Origin: Phycisphaeraceae bacterium
Lineage (GTDB): Bacteria > Planctomycetota > Phycisphaerae > Phycisphaerales > Phycisphaeraceae
DNA: 6,772 bases
Reading direction: 5' to 3'
Assembly (NCBI GenBank): GCA_020851395.1
Contig: JADZCW010000056.1
Coordinates: forward strand, 1-6,772
Part shown: piece by piece, positions 5,984 through 6,772 of the stretch
How positions within the stretch are numbered: the stretch's first letter is position 1
Layout: the number at the start of each line of letters is the position of its first letter
Notes under the pieces: model-generated
Told to the model about the DNA's origin: nothing
Database searches by the model: none
Seen by the model: only the letters and a program-made list of their open reading frames with translations
Translations under genes and position numbers: made by a program

Positions 5984-6772
5984 ATGACCACATCACGCCT
6001 GCCGTCGGTTGTCATGTTGATGCTCGCTGTGCTTCTGTTCACCCCGGGCCTACGGGCCGAGGGGCAGCAGACCTTCCCGCTGACCAAGACCACCACCTGC
6101 GAGTTCCTCGCCGCCGAGCAGGCCGGCCCATTCCTCTCGTCTGACGACGACTTCACACGGACCCTGAGCGACCTGGACCGCAAGGGCAGGATGGAAGAGG
6201 TCAACGACGTCTCGAACGACGCCTTCCTCCGCTTCCTTGGGCGCCAGGCACGGGCGTGGACGGGGCCGGAGGTCAACAAAGTCCGCGGGGCCTTGGAGAA
6301 GCTCGGACCGCGCCTTGAGGAGCTCGGCGTCAAACTCCCGGCCAAGATCCAGATCATCAAGTCCTCCGGCCAGGAGCAGTTCAATGAGCCCTACACGCGC
6401 CGCACCGCCCTGGTCCTGCCGGCGGTCTTCCTCGCCCGCACGCCGGCCAACGTCATGAGCAGCACGCTGGCGAACGAGCTGTTCACCCTCATGACCCGCA
6501 ACGACCCGGCGATGCAGGCCAAGCTCTACGCCCTGATCGGGTTCAAACAGACCGGCGAGCCCTCCCTGCCCCGCCGCTGGAGCGACCGGCAGTTCACCGA
6601 GCCGGACTTCCCCCGCAACGACGCCTCGGTCGAGGTCACGTTCCAGCGCCGGGCCGTGCGCGTCATCCCGCTGCTGCTGTCGAAGGACAAGCTCTACGAC
6701 CCGCGGCGGACGCCCGACGTGACCAAGACCATCGACCTGCGCCTGGCCGTCCTGGACGAGCAGAACCCCACG
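5984..6772 (+). CDS. secreted protein resembling a zinc metallopeptidase with a degenerate HExxH site, partial
   Basis: The first 263 codons are present and the gene runs off the right edge without a stop. ATG 5984 follows GAGGA with a 7-base gap and a TATAAT box. Residues 1-25 form a signal peptide with a likely cut after LRA, giving a mature start EGQQT. No lipobox is present, so the protein is probably periplasmic or exported. The rest is mixed alpha/beta. Residues 155-187 (ANVMSSTLANELFTLMTRND and AMQAKLYALIGFK) resemble the active helix of uncharacterised bacterial peptidase-like proteins in which HELFH precedes a LYxxIGF segment. Here the helix reads N164-E-L-F-T168, so both zinc-binding His are lost. 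That relation is from memory of the pattern and is uncertain. The gene follows the ahcY terminator and is transcribed independently. Its function is unknown. Confidence 0.7.
   Translation, partial: MTTSRLPSVVMLMLAVLLFTPGLRAEGQQTFPLTKTTTCEFLAAEQAGPFLSSDDDFTRTLSDLDRKGRMEEVNDVSNDAFLRFLGRQARAWTGPEVNKVRGALEKLGPRLEELGVKLPAKIQIIKSSGQEQFNEPYTRRTALVLPAVFLARTPANVMSSTLANELFTLMTRNDPAMQAKLYALIGFKQTGEPSLPRRWSDRQFTEPDFPRNDASVEVTFQRRAVRVIPLLLSKDKLYDPRRTPDVTKTIDLRLAVLDEQNPT

Overview
The window is GC-rich, double-stranded bacterial chromosome-like DNA with tightly packed genes on both strands. Overall style suggests a Planctomycetota bacterium, perhaps Phycisphaerae: high GC, long non-coding leaders, a GCTATAATCG-type promoter, secreted proteins with few known relatives, and a long-form AhcY. 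This lineage call is an inference from style, not a proven assignment. No rRNA, tRNA, CRISPR array, insertion sequence or phage gene was seen.

Layout from left to right. (1) At 1-1228 there is a divergent pair: the start of an RND-type efflux periplasmic adaptor lipoprotein (minus strand, cut by the window edge) and a TetR/AcrR regulator (plus strand). Between them lie two nearly identical 13-bp palindromes, 21 bp centre to centre, placed over the predicted promoter. This is a typical arrangement for an efflux pump with its own repressor. (2) At 1303-1956 (minus) is a membrane-anchored 3D-domain protein, probably acting on peptidoglycan. It converges on tetR with a shared hairpin between them. 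Its start codon is uncertain and its upstream region is long and rich in inverted repeats. (3) At 2375-3220 (minus) is a lipoprotein with two SPOR-like repeats. (4) At 3370-5846 (plus) is a two-gene operon. It encodes an ArsR-type regulator fused to a SAM/SAH-binding methyltransferase fold, resembling SahR, followed 35 bp later by ahcY (S-adenosylhomocysteine hydrolase). A perfect 12-bp palindrome overlaps the -10 box of a strong consensus promoter, and a strong intrinsic terminator closes the operon. (5) At 5984-6772 (plus, cut by the window edge) is a secreted protein that looks like a zinc-metallopeptidase relative whose HExxH motif has become NELFT.

The clearest functional unit is the SahR-like/AhcY operon: a regulator with a fold that can bind SAH sits directly ahead of the enzyme that removes SAH, suggesting feedback control of the methyl cycle. 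The TetR/RND pair is a second self-contained regulatory circuit. Two adjacent minus-strand genes (3D and SPOR-like) both suggest envelope or peptidoglycan work, but the 418-bp gap between them argues for separate transcription.
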